Shown here one piece after another: positions 15,304-23,757 of a DNA stretch of 42,506 nucleotides. Source of the DNA: Pseudomonadota bacterium (GTDB lineage: Bacteria; Pseudomonadota; Gammaproteobacteria; Burkholderiales; Burkholderiaceae_C); assembly GCA_963205335.1 (NCBI GenBank), contig CAUJIM010000076.1, forward strand, positions 1 to 42,506, read 5' to 3'. A program made the translations under genes and the position numbers. Every line of letters begins with the position of its first letter. Within the stretch, counting starts at the first letter, position 1. The notes below the pieces were generated by a model. That model saw only the letters and a list, made by a program, of their open reading frames with translations, made no database searches and was not told the DNA's origin.

Positions 15304-15641
15304 TGATCGAGCAGATCCGTCCGTCGGAGCTCTCCGGCTGGCTGCGGGCGCACGAGGCCGCGCGCCCCCTGGTGCTGGACGTGCGCGAACCCTGGGAGGT
15401 GCGCACCGCGCGCATCGAACCCGAGGGGGCGGAACTGCTGCTGCTGCCGATGGGCGTGCTGCCCGCGCGGCTGCACGAGATCGACCAGCGCCGCGCCGTG
15501 GCCTGCCTGTGCCACCTGGGCGGGCGCAGCATGCAGGTGGCGGCCTACCTGGAGCACCAGGGCTTCGCGCAGGTGGCCAACATCGCCGGCGGCATCCACG
15601 CCTGGTCGCTCGAGTGCGACCCGCGCGTGCCGATCTACTGA
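15303..15641 (+). CDS. Single-domain rhodanese-like sulfurtransferase
   Basis: The 112-residue cytoplasmic protein is one rhodanese domain: LVLDVREPWEV (CH2A-type motif), then the active-site loop CHLGGRS with the predicted catalytic Cys70, and a final GGIHAWS motif typical of the family's end. Such proteins carry persulfide sulfur for transfer or detoxification. It overlaps the methyltransferase stop by one base (TGATG), so translation is coupled. The partner and sulfur acceptor are unknown. Confidence 0.9.
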   Translation: MIEQIRPSELSGWLRAHEAARPLVLDVREPWEVRTARIEPEGAELLLLPMGVLPARLHEIDQRRAVACLCHLGGRSMQVAAYLEHQGFAQVANIAGGIHAWSLECDPRVPIY

Positions 15642-15650
15642 ACCAAAGCA

Positions 15651-15672
15651 AGACCGGGCCTGGGCCCGGTCT
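15651..15672. terminator. Hairpin between the convergent rhodanese and scoB genes
   Basis: A nine-base perfect stem AGACCGGGC / GCCCGGTCT closes a four-base loop ten bases after the rhodanese stop. There is no U-rich run on either side, so it is at best a weak bidirectional terminator or an mRNA end stabiliser. Confidence 0.5.
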
Positions 15673-15707
15673 CGCCACCACGCCGGCGCCGCCGCGGCGG
15701 CGGCCGG

Positions 15708-16346
15708 TCAGTGCAGAAGCTTGACGCCGGTCTTGGACTGGATCTCGTCCAGGCTCACGTCCGGCGCCAGTTCCACCAGCCGCAGGCCCTGCGGCGTGAC
15801 CTGCATCACGCCGAGGTCGGTGATGATCTCGTGCACCACGCCCACGCCGGTCAGCGGCAGCGTGCATTGCGGCAGGATCTTCAGGTCGGTGCGGCCGTCC
15901 CTGGTCTTGGCCACGTGCTCCATCAGCACGATGACCTTGGGCACGCCGCCCACCAGGTCCATCGCGCCACCCATGCCCTTGACCATCTTGCCCGGGATCA
16001 TCCAGTTGGCCAGGTCGCCCTTCTCGCTCACCTGCATCGCGCCCAGGATGGCGAGGTTGATCTTGCCGCCGCGGATCATCGCGAAGCTGTCGTGGCTGCC
16101 GAAGATCGACGAGCCGGGCAGCGTGGTGACGGTCTGCTTGCCGGCGTTGATCAGGTCGGCGTCCACCTTGTCCTCGGTCGGGAACGGGCCGATGCCGAGC
16201 AGGCCGTTCTCCGACTGCAGCCAGACTTCCTTGTCGCCGGTGTAGTTGGCCACCAGCGTCGGGATGCCGATGCCCAGGTTCACGTAGAACCCGTCCTGCA
16301 ATTCCTGGGCCGCGCGGGCGGCCATCTGTTCTTTGGTCCACGGCAT
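15708..16346 (-). CDS. scoB: 3-oxoacid CoA-transferase subunit B
   Basis: This beta subunit of succinyl-CoA:3-ketoacid (or acetoacetate) CoA-transferase carries the catalytic glutamate in SENGLLGIG. The 212-residue protein starts [19 protein letters not shown] and contains [27 protein letters not shown] and the end GVKLLH. It moves CoA from succinyl-CoA to acetoacetate (or the reverse direction for other acids) during ketone body or beta-ketoadipate-type catabolism. It begins three bases after the subunit A stop, so both are made from one transcript in equal amounts. Exact acid preference cannot be fixed from sequence. Confidence 0.93.
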   Translation of the reverse strand: MPWTKEQMAARAAQELQDGFYVNLGIGIPTLVANYTGDKEVWLQSENGLLGIGPFPTEDKVDADLINAGKQTVTTLPGSSIFGSHDSFAMIRGGKINLAILGAMQVSEKGDLANWMIPGKMVKGMGGAMDLVGGVPKVIVLMEHVAKTRDGRTDLKILPQCTLPLTGVGVVHEIITDLGVMQVTPQGLRLVELAPDVSLDEIQSKTGVKLLH

Positions 16347-16349
16347 GGT

Positions 16350-17057
16350 TCAGGCTCCTGCTTTCTCGGTGATGGTGCGTTTCTCGATCTGCTTGGTCGG
16401 GTGGGCGTTGAGCACGATGCGGTGCACGTAGATGCCCGGCAGATGGATGTCGTCCGGAGCGATCTCGCCCGGCTCGACGATCTTCTCGACCTCGACGACG
16501 CAGATCTTGCCGGCCATCGCGACGGCCGGGTTGAAGTTGCGCGCCGTGAGGTTGAAGCGCAGGTTGCCGGTCTTGTCGGCGACGGCGGCCTGCACCAGCG
16601 ACACGTCGGGCACGAGCGAGCGCTCCATCAGGTAGGTGTGGCCGTCGAACTCGCGCGTTTCCTTGCCATCGGCGACGATGGTGCCCACGCCGGTGCGCGT
16701 GAAGAACGCCGGGATGCCGGCGCCGCCGGCGCGCAGCTTCTCGGCCAGCGTGCCCTGCGGGGTGAATTCCAGCTCCAGCTCGCCCGACAGGTACTGGCGC
16801 TCGAACTCCTTGTTCTCGCCCACGTAGCTGGCGACCATCTTCTTGATCTGGCGCGTGTTCAGCAGCTTGCCCAGGCCCACGCCGTCGATGCCCGCGTTGT
16901 TGGAAATCGCGGTGAGGTTCTTCACGCCGGTGGCGCACAGCGCGTCGATCAGCGCTTCCGGGATCCCGCACAGGCCGAAGCCGCCGACGGCGATCAACTG
17001 GCCGTCGTGCACGATCCCCTTGAGCGCCTCGGCGGCGGAGGGATAAATCTTGTTCAC
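16350..17057 (-). CDS. scoA: 3-oxoacid CoA-transferase subunit A
   Basis: The alpha subunit partners with the B subunit encoded directly downstream. The 235-residue protein has the N-terminal MNKIYPSAAEALKGIVHDGQ, then VGGFGLCGIPEAL (CoA-transferase signature region), NNAGIDGVGLG, GELELEFTPQGTLAEKLRAGGAGIPAF and the C-terminal half with ARNFNPAVAMAG. I start at GTG 17057 because AGGAGAAG lies just upstream and the family length fits; the frame extends to 17138 without resemblance. About 195 bp upstream lies the tatD end on the same strand, with a hairpin repeat in the gap. Confidence 0.93.
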   Translation of the reverse strand: MNKIYPSAAEALKGIVHDGQLIAVGGFGLCGIPEALIDALCATGVKNLTAISNNAGIDGVGLGKLLNTRQIKKMVASYVGENKEFERQYLSGELELEFTPQGTLAEKLRAGGAGIPAFFTRTGVGTIVADGKETREFDGHTYLMERSLVPDVSLVQAAVADKTGNLRFNLTARNFNPAVAMAGKICVVEVEKIVEPGEIAPDDIHLPGIYVHRIVLNAHPTKQIEKRTITEKAGA

Positions 17058-17200
17058 GAATCTTCTCCTGAATCGATATGGAACGGTTGACGATACTGCC
17101 CGGCCGATTTTGTTGCACTGCACAATCGGTGTCAACACGCGCGGCGCCGGGTTATCCCTGAGGGCCCGGCGCCGGAACGATACCCCCTGACTTTACTTCT

Positions 17201-17247
17201 TTATCTATAGCTTCTGGCGCTTGCCAGGAAAGCGCCAGAGCCCAAAA
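17201..17247. repeat. Hairpin repeat copy 4 (perfect 10-bp stem)
   Basis: TCTGGCGCTT pairs perfectly with AAGCGCCAGA across GCCAGGA, flanked by ATAGC on the left and GCCCAAAAAGATA on the right. It follows the tatD stop codon (17255-17253) by five bases on the minus strand. The layout suggests an intrinsic terminator for tatD. Confidence 0.78.
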
Positions 17248-17252
17248 AGATA

Positions 17253-18074
17253 TCAAACCAGGGCGGCCAGCCGCGGCAGCGCCGCGCAAGCGTTGCGCCC
17301 GGTGGCGGCCGCGAGCAGCCCGGGCGCCATGCCGCGCAGCGCGGCGACGGCCTGCCCGATGCGCGGCAGCTCGGCCGGGCTGTTGCGCCCCTGCGGCGCG
17401 CCCTGCGCGCGCGCCGCCGCGTCGCGGTAGAGCCACTGGGGCGGGATGTCGGGCGCGTCGGTCTCCAGCACCAGCGCATCGAGCGGCAGCCCGGCCGCCA
17501 GGCGCCGCAGGTGCAGCGCGCGCTCGAACGTTGCCGCGCCGCCGAAGCCGAGCCTGAAGCCCAGGGCCACGAAGGCCTGCGCCTGCTGCGCGCTGCCGTT
17601 GAACGCGTGGGCGATGCCGCCCGCCACCGGCAGCTCGCGCAGCGCCTTGAGCACGCGGTCGGCGCTCTTGCGCACGTGCAGGATCACCGGCAGGCCAAAG
17701 TGCCGCGCCAGGCGCAGCTGGGCGCGCAGCAGCCGCTCCTGGTGCGCGTCGTCCAGGCCGGGCGCGAAGCCGTCGAGGCCGATCTCGCCGATGGCCACGA
17801 GGCGCGGATCGTCGCGCCATCGCGCCAGGCTCTGTTCGAGCGCCCGCAGGTCTTCCTCGCCCACCGACGCGGTGTACAGGGGATGAATGCCCAGCGCATA
17901 GCTGTCCCCGCCCGCATGCGCCAGCGCGCGCACCGCATCCCAGTTACCACGCGCCACCGCCGGGATCACGCAATGCGCCACGCCCGCCGCGCGGGCGGCC
18001 TCGCGCACCTGGCCGCGGTCGGCGTCGAATTCGCTGGCATCCAGGTGGCAGTGGGTGTCGATCCAGCGCGTCAC
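17253..18074 (-). CDS. tatD: TatD family metal-dependent hydrolase (DNase)
   Basis: TatD proteins are cytoplasmic metal-dependent nucleases with an exonuclease role in DNA repair and turnover. The 273-residue protein shows THCHLD at residues 7-12 (metal ligands), then GIHP, IGEIGLD, LPVILHVRKS, the AHAFNGS region and LETDAPD near the C-terminus, all expected for the family. The start is GTG 18074, whose last two bases plus the next form the TGA stop of the upstream dehydrogenase (GTGA overlap), so the two are translationally coupled. Length is normal. It may be YcfH-, YjjV- or TatD-type; the subgroup is unclear. Confidence 0.93.
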   Translation of the reverse strand: MTRWIDTHCHLDASEFDADRGQVREAARAAGVAHCVIPAVARGNWDAVRALAHAGGDSYALGIHPLYTASVGEEDLRALEQSLARWRDDPRLVAIGEIGLDGFAPGLDDAHQERLLRAQLRLARHFGLPVILHVRKSADRVLKALRELPVAGGIAHAFNGSAQQAQAFVALGFRLGFGGAATFERALHLRRLAAGLPLDALVLETDAPDIPPQWLYRDAAARAQGAPQGRNSPAELPRIGQAVAALRGMAPGLLAAATGRNACAALPRLAALV

Positions 18075-18772
18075 ACGCGTCCGAGCACCGGAATCAGGGC
18101 GCCATGGATCGCCCGCGCGGCGTCGCCCGCGAGAAAGCCGATCACGTCCGCCAGCGCCTCGGGCGCGACCCAGCGCGAGACGTCGGCGCCGGGCATCGCG
18201 GCGCGGTTGGGCGGGGTGTCGATGATGGACGGCAGCACGCAGTTGACGTTGATGCCCGCGTCGCGCAGCTCGGCCGACATCGACTCGGTCAGCCGCATCA
18301 GCGCGCTCTTGGACGCGGCGTAGGCCCCCATCTGCGCGCCGCCCCTGAGCCCCCCGCCGGCGCCCACGGTGACGATGCGCCCGCCGCCCTGCGCGCGCAT
18401 GTGCGGCACCACGGCGGCGGCCACGTGGATCAGGCTGCGCGCGTTCAGGTCCATCATGAAGTCCCAGGCGTCGGCGGGCGTCTCGTGCACCGGCTCGCCC
18501 ATGTGGAAGCCCCCCGCCAGGTGGCACAGCACGTCGGCGTGATGCACCCGCGCCAGCGCCCGGGCGACCGCCGCCGCCACCGCCTCGCGATCGAGCAGGT
18601 CGACGGGCAGCAGCACCGCGTCGGCCGCGGCGCCGAAGCGCTGCTGCAGGGCCGCGGGGTCGCGGTCGAGCAGCACCAGGCGCGCGCCCTGCTGCCTGAA
18701 CCAGGCGGCGACGGCCGTGCCCAGATGGCCCGCGGCGCCGGTGATGAAAACGGTCTGGCGATCGGTCGACAT
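18071..18772 (-). CDS. Short-chain dehydrogenase/reductase
   Basis: This NAD(P)-dependent oxidoreductase of the classical SDR fold has 233 residues. The cofactor glycine motif is TGAAGHLG (about 11-18), the NNAG position reads LAGG, and the catalytic pair lies in YAASK. The usual catalytic serine region reads VTVGAGGG, with no serine at the usual place, which may weaken activity. ATG 18772 has GGAG ten bases upstream. It overlaps tatD and is divergent from the AhpD/FAD-oxidoreductase genes (67 bp between starts), so shared regulation is plausible. The substrate is unknown. Confidence 0.86.
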   Translation of the reverse strand: MSTDRQTVFITGAAGHLGTAVAAWFRQQGARLVLLDRDPAALQQRFGAAADAVLLPVDLLDREAVAAAVARALARVHHADVLCHLAGGFHMGEPVHETPADAWDFMMDLNARSLIHVAAAVVPHMRAQGGGRIVTVGAGGGLRGGAQMGAYAASKSALMRLTESMSAELRDAGINVNCVLPSIIDTPPNRAAMPGADVSRWVAPEALADVIGFLAGDAARAIHGALIPVLGRV

Positions 18773-18839
18773 GGTTTCTCCGTTATCGTTGGCTCGGAAC
18801 ACGTTCGATTTTCGCACCCACCCCCCACCAGGAGCCGAC

Positions 18840-19205
18840 ATGACCGCCGCCCTCACCACCACCGACTACAAGACCCTGACCCGCACCATCTCGTCCAACG
18901 TGGGCGAGCTGCGCAAGAGCCAGCCCGACGTGCTGCAGGCCTTCAACGCCATGGGCAAGGCGGCGCTGGCGCCCGGCGTGCTCGACGCCAAGACCAAGGA
19001 GCTGATCGCGCTGGCCATCGGCGTGGCCGTGCGCTGCGACGGCTGCCTGGGCTTTCACGCGCAGGCGCTGGCGCGCCTGGGCGCCACGCGCGAGGAAGTG
19101 CACGAGATGCTGGGCGTGGCCGTCTACATGGGCGGCGGGCCGTCGCTGATGTACGCGGCCAACGCGGTGGCGGCGTTCGACGAGAGCACCGCGGCCAAGG
19201 CCTGA
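18840..19205 (+). CDS. Carboxymuconolactone decarboxylase/AhpD-like protein
   Basis: This small helical protein of the AhpD-like superfamily has 121 residues. It contains the family core KELIALAIGVAVRCDGCLGFHAQALARLG, where the CxxC and the following histidine form the redox or proton-relay motif (RCDGCLGFH, about residues 61-69). Such proteins act as peroxidase partners or as decarboxylases. AGGAG sits five bases before the ATG at 18840. Its stop overlaps the start of the FAD oxidoreductase (TGATG), so the two are coupled and probably work together. Confidence 0.88.
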   Translation: MTAALTTTDYKTLTRTISSNVGELRKSQPDVLQAFNAMGKAALAPGVLDAKTKELIALAIGVAVRCDGCLGFHAQALARLGATREEVHEMLGVAVYMGGGPSLMYAANAVAAFDESTAAKA

Positions 19206-20590
19206 TGGCCCACCTGACCGAACCCGGGCGCCGGACCCCGGTGCTGCACGAGGTCGAGCTGCTGGTGCTCGGCGGCGGCCCCGCCGGGCTGGCCGCGGCC
19301 AGCGCCGGCGCGCGCGCCGGCGCCCGCACGCTGCTGGTGGAGCGCTACGGCTTCCTCGGCGGCATGGGCACGGCGGCGGGCGTGACCAACTTCTGCGGCC
19401 TGCACGCCAACGTGCACGGCCGCATCCGCCAGGTGGTGCAGGGCGTGGGCGCCGAGCTGCTGCAGCGCATCGATGCGCTCGGCGGCCTGAACGCCCCGCA
19501 CCTGCTGTTCGGCGGGCGCATCGCCGCGCAGGCCTACGACACCGCCGCCTTCAAGGTCGCCGCCGACGAGCTGCTGCGCGCCAGCGGCGCGCGCGTGCTG
19601 CTGCACGCCTGGGTGGCGGGCGTGGCGATGCGCGACGCGGCGCACATCGACGCGGTGCTGCTGGAGACCAAGTCCGGGCGCGTGGCGATCCGCGCGCGGC
19701 AGTTCATCGACTGCACCGGCGACGGCGACGTCGCGGCGCACGCCGGCGCGCCGTACGAGAAGGGCGCCGACGGCAGCGCCATGATGTACCCGAGCACGAT
19801 GATGCGCCTGGGCGGCGTGGACGACGCGCGCGCCGGCCAGGCCTGGCTGCACGTGGCCGAGCGCATGCGCGCGGCCGAGGCGCGCGGCGAGCGCTTCGCC
19901 CGGCGCGGCCCCATCCTGCGGCCGCAGAAGCACCCCGGCGAATGGCGCGCCAACGTGACGCAGCTGGCGCGCGCGGACGGCGGCCCGGTGGACGGCACCG
20001 ACGCCGCGCAGCTCTCGGCCGCCGAGAGCGAGGGGCGGCGCCAGAGCGCGGCCTTCCTGCGCTTCCTGCGCCGCGACGTGCCGGGCTTCGAGGCCGCCTA
20101 CCTGCTCGACCTGCCGGCGCAGGTGGGCATCCGCGAGACGCGCCGCATCGTGGGCGAGTACGTGCTGACCGAGGACGACGTGCTCGGCTGCGCGCGCTTC
20201 GCCGACAGCATCGGCGCCAACGGCTGGCCGGTGGAAGAGCACCTGGCGGGCGACGTGTCCTTCCGCTGGCCGCACGGCAGCGACACGCCCGAGGGCCGCG
20301 CGGCCAGCCCCGGCTTCAACCACCTGCCCTGGCGCATGCTGCTGCCGCAGCGCGTGGACAACCTGCTGGTGGCGGGCCGCTGCGCCAGCATGACGCACGG
20401 CGGACAATCGGCCGCGCGCGTCTCGGGCGCCTGCCTGGCCATGGGACAGGCCGCCGGCACGGGCGCCGCGCTGGCGCTGCGCCAGGGCGTGGCGCCGCGC
20501 GCGACCGACGTCCGTCTGCTACAACAACGATTGCAGGCAGCGGGCGCCTGGCTTGGCCTGGAAACAGAAACATGGCCAGAACCGATTTGA
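19205..20590 (+). CDS. FAD-dependent oxidoreductase
   Basis: The 461-residue flavoprotein has an N-terminal FAD-binding motif (VLGGGPAGLAAASAGARAGARTLLVE, about 21-46), a glycine-rich GFLGGMGTAAGVTNFCG segment, and IDCTGDGDVAAHAGAP, which is typical of the FAD_oxidored family (FixC/thiazole-enzyme-like). The C-terminus carries LLVAGRCASMTHGGQSAARVSG, closing the FAD site. It is translated from ATG 19205 overlapping the upstream AhpD-like gene. The start is not the long open frame back to 18104, which crosses both divergent genes. It is followed by a Bug receptor gene 43 bp downstream. The substrate is unknown; context suggests oxidation of an organic acid. Confidence 0.86.
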   Translation: MAHLTEPGRRTPVLHEVELLVLGGGPAGLAAASAGARAGARTLLVERYGFLGGMGTAAGVTNFCGLHANVHGRIRQVVQGVGAELLQRIDALGGLNAPHLLFGGRIAAQAYDTAAFKVAADELLRASGARVLLHAWVAGVAMRDAAHIDAVLLETKSGRVAIRARQFIDCTGDGDVAAHAGAPYEKGADGSAMMYPSTMMRLGGVDDARAGQAWLHVAERMRAAEARGERFARRGPILRPQKHPGEWRANVTQLARADGGPVDGTDAAQLSAAESEGRRQSAAFLRFLRRDVPGFEAAYLLDLPAQVGIRETRRIVGEYVLTEDDVLGCARFADSIGANGWPVEEHLAGDVSFRWPHGSDTPEGRAASPGFNHLPWRMLLPQRVDNLLVAGRCASMTHGGQSAARVSGACLAMGQAAGTGAALALRQGVAPRATDVRLLQQRLQAAGAWLGLETETWPEPI

Positions 20591-20617
20591 TCCACACACA
20601 TTTTTGATCCACACACG
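20586..20617 (+). repeat. Short tandem duplication across the FAD oxidoreductase stop
   Basis: TTTGATCCACACAC occurs at 20586-20599 and again at 20603-20616, a 17-bp step. The stop codon of the oxidoreductase (TGA, 20588-20590) is inside the first copy. The second copy lies just before the ribosome-binding site of the next gene. Confidence 0.65.
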
Positions 20618-20633
20618 CAAGGAGTACTTCACG

Positions 20634-21614
20634 ATGATGCAACGCCGCCAATTCACCTTCGCCACCGCCGCGCTCGCGGCGGGCGGGCTGAGCGCCACGC
20701 GCGCCCACGCGCAGGCCGCGCCCTGGCCCACCCGGCCGCTGCGGCTGCTGGTGGGCTTTCCCGGCGGCTCGACGCCCGACATGGTGGCGCGCGCCATCGC
20801 CGAGCCCCTGGCGCAGGCGCTGGGCCAGCCGGTGGTGGTGGAGAACAAGCCGGGCGCGAGCGGCAACATCGCCGCCGACCAGGTCGCCAAGGCGAGCGAC
20901 GGCCACACGCTGGGCATCGTGATCAACGGCAACCTGACCTCGTCGAAGATGCTGTATTCCAAGCTGCCGTACGACCCGGCCAGGGACTTCAGCATGCTCA
21001 GCCTGCTGACCACCGCGCCGCTGATCCTGGTGGCGCCGACCAGCACGCCGCAGGGCAAGGCCTTCTTCGCCGAGGCGGTGCGGCAGGGCGACAAGTGGAA
21101 CTACGGCTCGGTCGGCGCCGGCTCGGTCGCGCACCTGGGGATGGAGCTGCTCAAGGCCCGCGTGCCCGGCCTCGCGGCGGTGCACGTGCCCTACAACGGC
21201 AACCCGGCGGTGGTCACCGCGCTGATCGGCGGGCAGGTGCAGATGGCGCTGATGCCGCCGGGCGTGGCCATGCCGCAGGTCAACGCGGGCAAGCTGCATG
21301 CCATCGGCGTGACCAGCAGCGGCAAGAGCACGCTGGTGCCCGAGCTGCCCTCGCTGAGCGAGGAAGGCGTGAAGGACTTCAACCTCGAGGTCTGGACCGC
21401 CCTGGTCGGCCCCGCCGGCCTGCCCGCGGCGGTGCAGGCGCGCATCGCCGGCCTGGTGACCGGCATCCTCAAGACGCCCGACGTGCGCCAGCGCCTGTTC
21501 CAGCAGGGCTGGCAGGCGGTGGGCACCTCGCCCGAGGGCCTCGGGCTGCGCGTGCGGCAGGAGACCGCGCTGCTGGGCGGCATCATCAAGGCGCAGAACA
21601 TCCGGCTCAACTAG
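20634..21614 (+). CDS. Tripartite tricarboxylate transporter receptor (Bug family)
   Basis: This periplasmic binding protein of the Bug/TctC family has about 326 residues. The signal peptide MMQRRQFTFATAALAAGGLS with the RRQF pair looks Tat-like, with cleavage near ARAHAQA. The mature domain starts WPTRPLRLLVGFPGGSTPD, a hallmark of the family, followed by LPYDPARDF and GSVGAGSVAHLGMELLKA, and ends with LPAAVQARIAGLV. AAGGAG lies upstream; ATG 20634 or 20637 are both possible. No TctA/TctB genes are near, so it may feed a permease elsewhere or act in sensing. Its TAG stop is the last three bases of the CTAG that borders the second palindromic element. Confidence 0.9.
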   Translation: MMQRRQFTFATAALAAGGLSATRAHAQAAPWPTRPLRLLVGFPGGSTPDMVARAIAEPLAQALGQPVVVENKPGASGNIAADQVAKASDGHTLGIVINGNLTSSKMLYSKLPYDPARDFSMLSLLTTAPLILVAPTSTPQGKAFFAEAVRQGDKWNYGSVGAGSVAHLGMELLKARVPGLAAVHVPYNGNPAVVTALIGGQVQMALMPPGVAMPQVNAGKLHAIGVTSSGKSTLVPELPSLSEEGVKDFNLEVWTALVGPAGLPAAVQARIAGLVTGILKTPDVRQRLFQQGWQAVGTSPEGLGLRVRQETALLGGIIKAQNIRLN

Positions 21615-21775
21615 GAGCCTGGGCGGCAGAAGGCGCCGAAGCGAAACGTGCGAAAAACGAGGACAGCGTGGTGGTACCGACAAGCCCATAGCCGAGCTAT
21701 GGGCGCCGTTGGGAGCACCGCGATGGACCGTTTTCTCGCGCGTTGCAGCCGGTGCAGCTTCTGCCGCCCAGGCTC
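21615..21775. mobile_element. 161-bp palindromic MITE-like element between convergent stops
   Basis: The ends 21615-21632 and 21758-21775 are perfect 18-bp inverted repeats starting GAGCCTGGGCGGCAGAAG. The inner arms also match imperfectly toward an apex GCCCATAG / CTATGGGC (about 21685-21705), so the whole unit can fold as one hairpin. CTAG flanks it on both sides (21611-21614 and 21776-21779), as a 4-bp target duplication would. The left CTAG gives the TAG stop of the Bug gene and the right CTAG gives the TAG stop of lolD on the other strand. No coding region inside. It may double as a bidirectional terminator. Confidence 0.78.
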
Positions 21776-22450
21776 CTAGGCCAGCGCGCCGCCCACCAGC
21801 CGCAGCGTGCGGTCGCAGCGCGCGGCGAGCCGCTCGTCGTGCGTGACGACGACGAAGGCCGTGCCCTGCTCGCGCGCGAGCAGCAGCATCAGCTCGAACA
21901 CCGCCTGCGCGGTGGCGCGGTCGAGGTTGCCGGTGGGCTCGTCGGCCAGCACGCAGGCCGGGCGGGTGACCAGGGCGCGGGCGATGGCCACGCGCTGGCG
22001 CTCGCCGCCCGAGAGTTCCGAGGGGCGGTGCAGCAGGCGCCCGGCCAGGCCGACCTGCTCCAGCGTCCGCGCCGCCTGCGCCATGCACTCGGCGCGCGGC
22101 AGGCGGCGGATGCGCAGCGGCATGGCCACGTTCTCCTGCGCGGTGAACTCGGCCAGCAGGTGGTGGAACTGGTAGATGAAGCCGAGCTGCGTGTTGCGCA
22201 GCCGCCCCTGGGCGCGCGGCGAGAGCTGGTGCAGCGGCTGGCCCCTGAGCGCCACGCTGCCGCTGCTGGGCGCATCCAGCCCGCCGAGCAGGTGCAGCAG
22301 CGTGCTCTTGCCCGAGCCCGAGGCGCCGACGATGGCCAGCGTCTGGCCCGCGTGCACGTCCAGGTCGACGCCGCCGAGCACCTGCACGTCCAGCGGCCCT
22401 TCGGTGAAGCGGCGGGCCAGGCCGCGCGCCTGCAGCACGATCTCACTCAT
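21776..22450 (-). CDS. lolD: Lipoprotein-releasing ABC transporter ATPase LolD
   Basis: LolD energises release of outer-membrane lipoproteins from the inner membrane. The 224-residue protein has Walker [19 protein letters not shown], the Q-loop region [22 protein letters not shown] (characteristic of LolD), signature [16 protein letters not shown], Walker [13 protein letters not shown] and the switch histidine in [13 protein letters not shown] 22450 overlaps the upstream permease stop by eight bases, so they are coupled. The order here is permease then ATPase. The stop codon lies in the CTAG at the edge of the palindromic element. Confidence 0.95.
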   Translation of the reverse strand: MSEIVLQARGLARRFTEGPLDVQVLGGVDLDVHAGQTLAIVGASGSGKSTLLHLLGGLDAPSSGSVALRGQPLHQLSPRAQGRLRNTQLGFIYQFHHLLAEFTAQENVAMPLRIRRLPRAECMAQAARTLEQVGLAGRLLHRPSELSGGERQRVAIARALVTRPACVLADEPTGNLDRATAQAVFELMLLLAREQGTAFVVVTHDERLAARCDRTLRLVGGALA

Positions 22451-23696
22451 AGCGCAGCGCCTGTGCGGGGTTGACGCGGCTGGCGCGCCAGCTCGGGTAG
22501 AGCGTGGCGGCGAAGGCCAGCAGCAGCGAGATCAGCGCGATCGGCACGATGTCGCCCTGCTGCGGGTCGCTCGGCATGCGGCTGATGAGGTAGATGTCCC
22601 GCGGCAGGAAGGTCACGCCCAGCAGGTGCTCGATCGCGGGCACGATGACGTCGATGTTGAACGCCACCGCCAGGCCCAGCACCAGCCCCGCGAGCGTGCC
22701 GACCACGCCCACCGTCGCGCCCTGCACCACGAACACGCCCATGACGCTGGCAGGGCTGGCCCCCAGCGTGCGCAGGATGGCGATGTCGGCGCGCTTGTCC
22801 TGCACCGACATCACCAGCGTGCTCACGAGGTTGAACGCGGCCACCGCGACGATCAGCGTCAGGATGATGAACATCATGCGTTTTTCCACCTGCACCGCGG
22901 CGAACCAGGTGCGGTTCTGCTGCGTCCAGTCGCGGATCAGCAGGTTGCCCGAGAGCTCGCCCGCCAGCTGCTGCGTGACCCGGGGCGCCTGGTGCAGGTC
23001 CCGCAGCCTGACGCGCACGCCGGTCGGGCCCTCGAGGCGGAACAGGCGCTCGGCATCCTGGTGGTGCATCAGCACCAGCGCCGAGTCGTATTCGTAGTGC
23101 CCCGAGTGGAAGGTCCCGCTCACCGTCATCTGCTTGAGCCGCGGCACCACGCCCGCCGGGGTGACCTGCCCGCTGGGCGCGACCAGCGTCACCTTGTCGC
23201 CCGCGCGCACGCCCAGCGCGTGCGCCAGCTCCGAGCCGAGCACCGCGTTGAAGCTGCCGGGCGCGAGCGTGTCGATGGCCTGGCGGTTTTCGGCGGCGAT
23301 CTCGGTCACCGCGCCCTCCTGCGCCGGGTCGATGCCGCGCACCAGCACGCCCTTCATGTCCTCGCCGCGCGCCAGCAGCGCCTGCGCCGCGACGAAGGGC
23401 GCGGCGCCGACCACCTCGGGGTTGGCGCGCACCTCGGCCAGCGTGCGCGCCAGGTCGGGCAGCGCCGCGCCGCCGGGCGCGAACACCTCGATGTGCGAGA
23501 CCACGCTGAGCATGCGGTCGCGCACCTCCTTCTGGAACCCGTTCATCACCGACAGCACGATGATCAGCGCCGCCACCCCGAGCGCGATGCCCAGCATGGA
23601 CACACCCGAGATGAAGGAGATGAAGCCGTTGCGCCGCGTGGCGCGGCCCGCGCGGGTGTAGCGCCAGCCCAGGGCCAGCTCGTAGGGGAGTTGCAT
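22443..23696 (-). CDS. lolC: Lipoprotein-releasing ABC permease (LolC/E family)
   Basis: This inner-membrane permease partners with LolD. The 417-residue protein starts [18 protein letters not shown], a signature of the Lol permeases. The first membrane helix ([30 protein letters not shown]) precedes a large periplasmic domain (about 50-270) that would bind lipoprotein and LolA. Three C-terminal helices follow, including [21 protein letters not shown], then [18 protein letters not shown]. The protein ends [13 protein letters not shown] start at ATG 23696; the frame extends upstream without resemblance. Only one permease gene is present, so it probably acts as a LolCE-type homodimer, as seen in many betaproteobacteria. 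Divergent from the recJ operon. Confidence 0.93.
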   Translation of the reverse strand: MQLPYELALGWRYTRAGRATRRNGFISFISGVSMLGIALGVAALIIVLSVMNGFQKEVRDRMLSVVSHIEVFAPGGAALPDLARTLAEVRANPEVVGAAPFVAAQALLARGEDMKGVLVRGIDPAQEGAVTEIAAENRQAIDTLAPGSFNAVLGSELAHALGVRAGDKVTLVAPSGQVTPAGVVPRLKQMTVSGTFHSGHYEYDSALVLMHHQDAERLFRLEGPTGVRVRLRDLHQAPRVTQQLAGELSGNLLIRDWTQQNRTWFAAVQVEKRMMFIILTLIVAVAAFNLVSTLVMSVQDKRADIAILRTLGASPASVMGVFVVQGATVGVVGTLAGLVLGLAVAFNIDVIVPAIEHLLGVTFLPRDIYLISRMPSDPQQGDIVPIALISLLLAFAATLYPSWRASRVNPAQALRYE

Positions 23697-23757
23697 GATC
23701 GAAGGGGAACCGCCCTGAAGGGGCGGGGGCGATTGTGGCATCCCGGACAATACGCGC

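Noticed and set aside
18104-20590. An 828-codon plus-strand open frame
   Set aside because: Its first 367 codons run antisense through the dehydrogenase and then through the AhpD-like gene in another frame. Only the part from 19205 has FAD-oxidoreductase motifs and a start overlapping the upstream stop.
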